A stretch of DNA of 64,000 nucleotides from Buddleja alternifolia (taxonomy: Eukaryota > Streptophyta > Magnoliopsida > Lamiales > Scrophulariaceae). Positions within the stretch are counted from its first letter, which is position 1; every line of letters starts with the position of its first letter. Below, piece after piece: positions 58,525 to 64,000 of the stretch. The notes beneath the pieces were generated by a model, which was given only the letters and a program-made list of their open reading frames with translations, had not been told where the DNA came from and did not search any database. The stretch lies in NCBI GenBank assembly GCA_019426215.1, contig CM033391.1, positions 6,684,708 to 6,748,707 on the forward strand, read 5' to 3'. Position numbers and translations under genes: made by a program.

Positions 58525-58893
58525 GGTGAATGGTTGGTAGGTGTGGACGAACTTCAAGTATTAGTTTTAAATAATAAATTTTGAAATGTATAAAAAAATA
58601 AATATTATTCAAATTTCGAAAATTTTTGGGTTTTGGACTAAATTTCGATGGAAATTTAACAAAAGTGTTTTGATATTATTTTTAACTTTCGAAAAATTTC
58701 AGTTTCGCTCGAAATTTCGGAAGATATTTTGCAAAATCGAAAGTGGGATTTCGCTTCGGGGTTCCCAAAAATTTCAGTAGAAATTTCAAGGTTTCGAGGA
58801 AAGTTTAAGACCATGCATGTAATAAGGCGGCGGCAAGTGTGATATACAATAAACAGAAAATGGATGGATCAGCTTTCTCTTAATCAAATATAA

Positions 58894-59547
58894 TAGTCGC
58901 GTATATTGTTACACTGGCCATTTAGGGACAATAACTATTGAGCTCACGAATTTAGTCGGAAAATGCTGACATGGAGTGTTTAATTTGGGGATTTTTAATT
59001 TTCTGGTCAATTTCGCTTGTGTGGACTTTAATGAGTATACCACATGGACATTGCTTTGGGGGGAAGTGTGTCAAAGTGATTTTTTTTTTAAATTTCAATA
59101 AATTTTAAAATATCCACATGGAAAAAAGTATCTTCAAATATTAAGAAACTTATAAAATATATTAAAACATTAAAAAATGTATATTTTTAAAATGGGTTTT
59201 AAATTTTAAAAAATTATTTATTATCGATAATGTAGATTAATTTACAATTCAAATTATCACAATAAATTCAAATAAATGCTTTAATTATTAATTCAAAGAC
59301 ACAAATGTAGAAATACGCTAAGTGAAAAATTGCATAAAATAATAAATTTCTTATATTTACTATTATTATAATCAATAAATGTTTTAAACTATATATTAAA
59401 TATAATTTCTTAGATATGAATTTCAATTGATCTTTATATTTTTAAAAAAATTACTTTTTATTGGTAAAAATTAAAATAAATTAGTATTAGAATAAGCTCA
59501 ATAAATGTGAAAAAATCTATATGTAAAAACAAGGAAGTTGCATGCAG
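58894..59547. other. AT-rich junction between segment B and the Tat element
   Basis: About 650 bases, very AT-rich, without ORF or recognisable LTR. The Tat element's 3' LTR, expected near here, was not found, so that end is probably deleted or too diverged. Confidence 0.45.
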
Positions 59548-60759
59548 GCCCTTCAAGTGAGACCCCTTCAGGAGTGATCCCTCCTCAAGAAACCACATAT
59601 GCCGAAACTCCATTAATCGAGATAGAAGATGAGGCTGAATTAGATATGCCCTTACTGGTAAATGTTCCACTCGAGGAGACCTCACATGATATCCCATCCC
59701 AGTCAGGAGAACGTACTCAAGTCCTCGAGGACCATTCCTCAGGTATGTCTCCTAGCGATAACTTCATTTCTGCTTGTACAGCAATTTCTTAGACTGGGTT
59801 TTCACAAATCCTTCGTTTTGTAGATTCTGAAGAGACCTCAGTAGAGAAGCCTGCCCTTATGGCGGAAGAGGAAGCCACTGGTGAAGGAGCTCTCGAGTCG
59901 GGTGCCCCACAACCTACCGAATGCACTGCTGAAGTTCCACCATTCGAAGGTAAGGTTAACTATGTCAACATTTGCTCAATACGACTATTATGATTTAACC
60001 TTTTATTCCTTTAGGTATTGAAATCACCCCTGAGGAAATTCTCGAAGATCAAATCGCGACTCAAACTCTTGAGATCCAGGATGCCCCATCTACTTCGAAC
60101 GTGGTTGTGCCTACAAATGTCATCCCAATCGAAGGTAAGCATATTTGCCATGTTATTGTACATCGTTTGCATAATTCTTCATGTCCCTTAAGTTACTTCG
60201 TGTATTATTCTCAGGGAATGTTGAACTCATGTCCTTCTCGAGGGCTGATTTAAGCGAAGCCCTTATTGCTATCAAACTTGATCCGACCAACCAAGAGCTG
60301 CTTGGGAGGACTCGTTCGCTCCTGGATGGTGCAACACCGAGCATTACTTTCCAGTGTCGCCCTATGTTTGTCGCGGCGAGGTAGATGTTCGAGAGTTGTC
60401 TGACGGCTATCCAAGGTTTGATCGATCAGGGTCTTACCCCTTTCGAGGAAGAGATTCACCCTACGGGATCCCAGCAATTGGATCAACTTCAGGTTCGAGT
60501 CCCTACTCTGGAAAATACTCGAGCAAATTAGCTGGCCTAAGTTGCAGAACTTGATGTCAGAATCGATGGTCTCCAAGCCGAGAGGGACCACCTTCTAGAT
60601 CTCGCCAATAAGACCGATGAGAAATTGGCAGTTGTTAATAATCAGATTGCTCTACTAACACAGGAGTTCGAGACGATGGTGAAGTCGGCCTTGCTAGAGA
60701 AGGACGCCTTCATTTTAGCTTTAAATGTATTGATAGACTCTTTACGTTTTCTAGAGTAG
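59548..60759 (+). pseudogene. Spliced acidic ORF running opposite the Tat pol gene
   Basis: Predicted exons 59548-59742, 59824-59949, 60015-60134 and 60215-60759 have GT-AG introns of 81, 65 and 80 bases. All introns are in phase 1, and the first three exons (195, 126, 120 bases) are multiples of three. They encode Pro/Glu/Thr-rich acidic sequence (PLIEIEDEAELDMPLL; EEATGEGALESGAPQPTEC; EITPEEILEDQIATQTLEI), each ending just before a shared Gly codon. The last exon encodes FSRADLSEALIAIKLDPTNQ and then a heptad-rich, probably coiled-coil part (VAELDVRIDGLQAERDHLLD) and has in-frame TAG 60382, TAG 60529 and TAA 60538. Tat-lineage elements are known to carry an extra antisense ORF between pol and the 3' LTR, and this matches that position and strand. 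The 5' part is missing. Splicing is inferred. Confidence 0.62.
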
Positions 60760-60797
60760 TTATGTAGATTAGTACTTTCGAATAGTAATTTTCTACT

Positions 60798-63700
60798 CTA
60801 ATTATTGTTTATGAACAAGTTGCCAGTTTCTGGCATTCTTTCGAATATAATATCTGCATTTTCTTGCCATATACTTGGCGAATTTTTCTTCAAATATTTT
60901 GCATTTAAACTCCTTCCATATTCTTTTCCATTTAAATACTGAAGTCTAAATGAGTTTCCCAACAATTTGCTTGAGATTGAAAATGGCCCTTCCCATTTAG
61001 GCGACCATTTTCCAAAAAAATGATCTTTCGAGCCTCTTGGCAATATCTTTTTCCAGACTAAGTTCCCTACTTCGAAGGATCTTGTCTTGACCTTTTTATT
61101 ATAGCTTTTTCCACTTTCTTTTCCTGGAGTTCGATTTGCTGTAATGCCATTATTTGAATCATTTCATGATCCAATTTCTCGATGGTCATATTCTCGATAT
61201 ACTCTTCTCATGTGAGTTTCGATTGTTCCAAAATCCTTTGTGACTTGATATTTATCTCCATTGGTATAACAGCCTCGTGACCATACACTAATTGAAAAGG
61301 TGTAACCCCTAGGCTATCCTTTTTGATAGTCCTTAATGCCCATAAAGTATCAATAAGTAATTCGTACCAAATCTTAGGATTGTTTTGTATCATTTTCGAG
61401 ATACATCCTTTAATTAACTTATTTGAAGATTCAACCTGTCCGTTTGCTTGAGCATAACAAGGCGTTGAATTCAGCAATTTTATCTTAAACTGACTCAAAA
61501 ATTCGAACATCTCGGTGCTGTTGAAAACCCTAGCCTGGTCAAAAGTTATAGACTCAGGTATCCCGAATCGAGTTATGATATATTCCTTAATGAAACCAAC
61601 CACCAGCTTCGAATTGATGGTCTCGAATGCCTTAGCCTCAACCCATTTAGTAAAGTAGTCTGTAGCTACTAAATATAACTGTGGTTCTTCGAAAAAACTG
61701 GCTTTATCTCACCTATGATATCTATAGCCCATCCTCGAAATGGCCATGGTTTTACAATTGAGTTCAGCTCAACTGTAGGCTGTCTTAACACTTTGCCATA
61801 TTTTTGACATTGTCTGCAACCTTTTGTGTAATTTATGCAATCTGGAAGGACAGTTGGCCAGTGAAAACCATATCTATGTATCAGCCATCTCATCTTTTGG
61901 CCAGCTTGATGAGCACCGCAAATCCCTTCGTGAGTTTCTGCCATTATAACCAAAGCGTCCTCTAAATCGAGGCATTTTAATAAAACCCCTTGAGGGTCTT
62001 TTTGATACAAGTCTTGCCCATCATAAAAATAATGGTGAGCCATTAGCTTTAACTTATTCGAGAATCCTCCTTTGGCTGGATCCTTCAAGTATTCTGTAAT
62101 CTCGAGACGCCAATCTTCTTTTTCTTTGAAGATATCAACTTTATTGACTGGCAACGCCCTTTGTTCGAAGGGTAGCAGAATCCTTGTCTCGAGTTGAATT
62201 GTTGACTCGAGTAAGTCAGGATTGATCCTACATCCCGATGCCATTTGGGCCAAATCATTGGAAATTTGATTCTTTTCCCTTGGCACGTGCGTAATTTCTA
62301 CTGACTTGAAATAGCTTAATAGTTGATGTACTCGAGCATACGAGGCTATTGCTACTGGGCTGATACATTTAAATATTCCCTTTACTTGATTTATGATTAA
62401 CTGAGAATCTCCCTTTATCTCGATATTTCCTGCACCCATATCGAGTAGTATTTCTAATCCCAAAATGAGAGCTTCATATTCCGCTCTGTTATTTGTGCAA
62501 TTTCCCTCGATTTTTGCATACATTTTGGTGATTAGTTTTGACGGGGATATAATATATATTCCTATTCCAGCACCATCTCGAGTACTCGACCCATCAAAAT
62601 ACAAAATCCAAGGGACTTTATCGATGAAATCGACCTCGAGATTCTCAAGCAATTCGTCTCTTATCGGAGGGTGATCAGCCAAGAAATCGGCTATCACTTG
62701 ACCTTTTGCAGCCTTTTGAGGCACATAACACAAATCAAACTGGAGCAGACTGAGACTCCATTTGCTCAATCGCCCTCTCATCAAAGGTTGATTGATCATG
62801 AACTTAATCACGTCCGTTGGTGAAACCACTTCGATCGAATAGGACATGAAATAGTGCCTCAATTTGACTGAGGCAACATATAGACTTAGACACCATTTTT
62901 CGATGGAGTGTACCTCTTTTCGGTATCATTTAACAGTTTACTTAAATAAAAGACAGACCGTTCGTAGCCTCTGTCATTTTCTTGTACCATAAGGCAACCA
63001 TAAGGCAACCAACTGAATGATTAGCCGCTGATATGTACAATCTCAACTTGTTCCCTTTTCGAGGAGGGATTAAAACTGGAGGTTGGGTTAAATAGATTTT
63101 TATGGCTTCGAAAGCCTCTTGCTGTATTTGACCCCAGACAAACTCATCCTCATTTTTCAATCGTAAGATAGGTGAGAATGCTTCTGTTTTTCCAGCTAAA
63201 TTAGATATGAATCTTCGTAAGAAATTGACCTTCCCTAGAAAACGCTGCAACTCTTTCTTATTCCTCGGAGGATTAGCTTCCAAGATAGCCTTGGCTTTGT
63301 TTCGATCCACCTCTATACCTCGATTATGAATTAGGAATCCTAGAAAGTTTCCAGCTTCTACACCAAAAGCACACTTTAATGGATTCATCTTTAACTTAAA
63401 ATGCCTCATTCATTCGAAGGCTTCGGTCAATGATTTCAAGTGGTCTTGATATGTTTGTGCTTTGACCACTATATCATCTATATATATTTTGAGGGATTTA
63501 CCAATCAAGTCATGGAACATATAATTCATGGTACTTTGATACGTAGCCCCGGCATTTTTCAATCCAAAGGGCATAGTTATCCATGCAAAGGTTCCTATGG
63601 AACCTAGGCACCGAAATGCCATTTTGTTTCTGTCTACTTAGGATATTTTTAGTTGATAATATCCCGAGTAGCCATCCATAAAGGACATCACTTTATGCCT

Positions 63701-64000
63701 TGCAGCTGCATCGATTAGGACATCAGCCATAGGCATAGGATATTCATCTTTAGGTGTGGCTCTGTTCAGTTCTCAAAAGTCAATACAGATCCTTACTTTC
63801 CCATTTTTCTTGATTACTGGGACTATGTTTGCCAACCATTCGACGTATCGAGTTGGTCTTATGAAATTGGCTTCCACCAACTTTCCAATCTCATCTTTAA
63901 TTGCACCCATCAAATCGGGAGACAATCGACAAGGTGCCTATATTACCGGCTTAAAACCAGGTTTGATTGACAACTCATGTCGAGCTATATTCATGTCTAC
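60798..64000 (-). pseudogene. Ty3/Gypsy Tat-type pol (RT, RNase H, second RNase H, integrase), partial and broken
   Basis: Read leftward from the window edge. RT (64000 to about 63030) with GKLVEANFIRPTRYVEWLAN, NGKVRICIDF, SFMDGYSGYYQL, ITMPFGLKNAGATYQS and catalytic YIDDIVVK; a TGA at 63410-63412 and others upstream interrupt it. The RT-linked RNase H (about 63030-62850) is shifted by an 11-base tandem repeat. A second, archaeal-type RNase H (about 62620-62230) has ILYFDGSSTRDGAGIG, NNRAEYEALILGLE and GDSQLIINQVKG. Integrase has an HHCC zinc finger (CRQCQKYG near 61800), WAIDIIGEI, ITFDQARVFN and YAQANGQVESSNK, then a C-terminal part (61043-60880). A second RNase H before integrase marks the Tat clade (Ogre/Retand/RIRE2 relatives). 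The gag/protease end lies beyond the window. Confidence 0.9.

Larger units (their letters stand above)
33870..58893 (+). repeat. Segment B: second copy of the duplicated segment, expanded to 25 kb by insertions
   Basis: Starts GTATTAAACGTGTGGATCTT and ends ATCAAATATAATA, colinear and in the same orientation as segment A. Insertions found only here are a MITE at 33961, a hAT-like element at 36309, an internal tandem repeat at 37358, an 8.9-kb nested block at 39066, a MITE at 48041, a LINE at about 48687 and a MULE-like element at 56495. Removing them leaves about 6.62 kb, matching segment A. Remaining gene-free stretches (34834-36265, 38330-38815, 47973-48037, 54690-56485) are shared repeat or AT-rich sequence. 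Confidence 0.88.

Noticed and set aside
10249..58893. Segments A and B as haplotype copies joined by misassembly
   Set aside because: They carry different private insertions, substantial base divergence and unique sequence between them, which fits an old duplication better; long reads could still overturn this.

Overview
This is a stretch of plant nuclear DNA, most likely from a eudicot. It is AT-rich, has spliced genes, and is full of plant-type transposable elements (TEs). I cannot name the species. The clear host genes are one BEL1-like homeobox gene (positions 3123-7062, four coding exons, plus strand) and a pair of paralogous genes for very short putative secreted proteins (10735-10977 and 34594-34833, minus strand). 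Nearly everything else is mobile DNA.

Layout. 1-3122: TE debris (end of a GC-rich element, a fold-back element with GCACCCTC arms, a copy of a long inverted-repeat element), then the promoter, 5'UTR exon and 5'UTR intron of the homeobox gene. 3123-7062: the homeobox gene. 7063-10248: 3' flank with small inverted-repeat elements. 10249-22745: segment A. 22746-25053: AT-rich spacer. 25069-31323: an L1-type LINE, plus strand. 31339-33869: a SINE, a CACTA-type MITE and an LTR-like fragment. 33870-58893: segment B. 58894-64000: a decayed Ty3/Gypsy element of Tat type on the minus strand, with a spliced ORF running against it.

The main structural finding is that segments A and B are direct copies of one ancestral segment of about 6.6-6.7 kb (my arithmetic after subtracting the insertions), each later invaded by different elements. 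Each copy supplies the empty site for insertions in the other. That lets element ends and target-site duplications (TSDs) be read directly: MULE-like MITEs (9-bp TSD), a SINE (14 bp), hAT-like elements (8 bp), LTR elements (5 bp), a 2-kb MULE-like element, an L1 LINE and an intact Copia element with identical LTRs. The most deeply nested spot (38816-48535) is an old MITE holding a solo-LTR-like element, which in turn holds a hAT element and the Copia element.

Gene roles. The homeobox protein resembles the PENNYWISE/POUND-FOOLISH (BLH9/BLH8) clade, TALE transcription factors that pair with KNOX proteins in shoot meristems. The two small genes have a signal peptide, a charged middle and a conserved C-terminal tail; each also has a plausible TATA box and 5'UTR intron about 0.8 kb upstream. 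I do not recognise their family.

I saw no wholly new system that sequence alone can establish. The items most worth following are the small-peptide pair, the 5.2-kb element with 540-bp inverted ends and a gag-like ORF, and the multi-exon ORF opposite the Tat pol, whose exons are all phase-1 symmetric.
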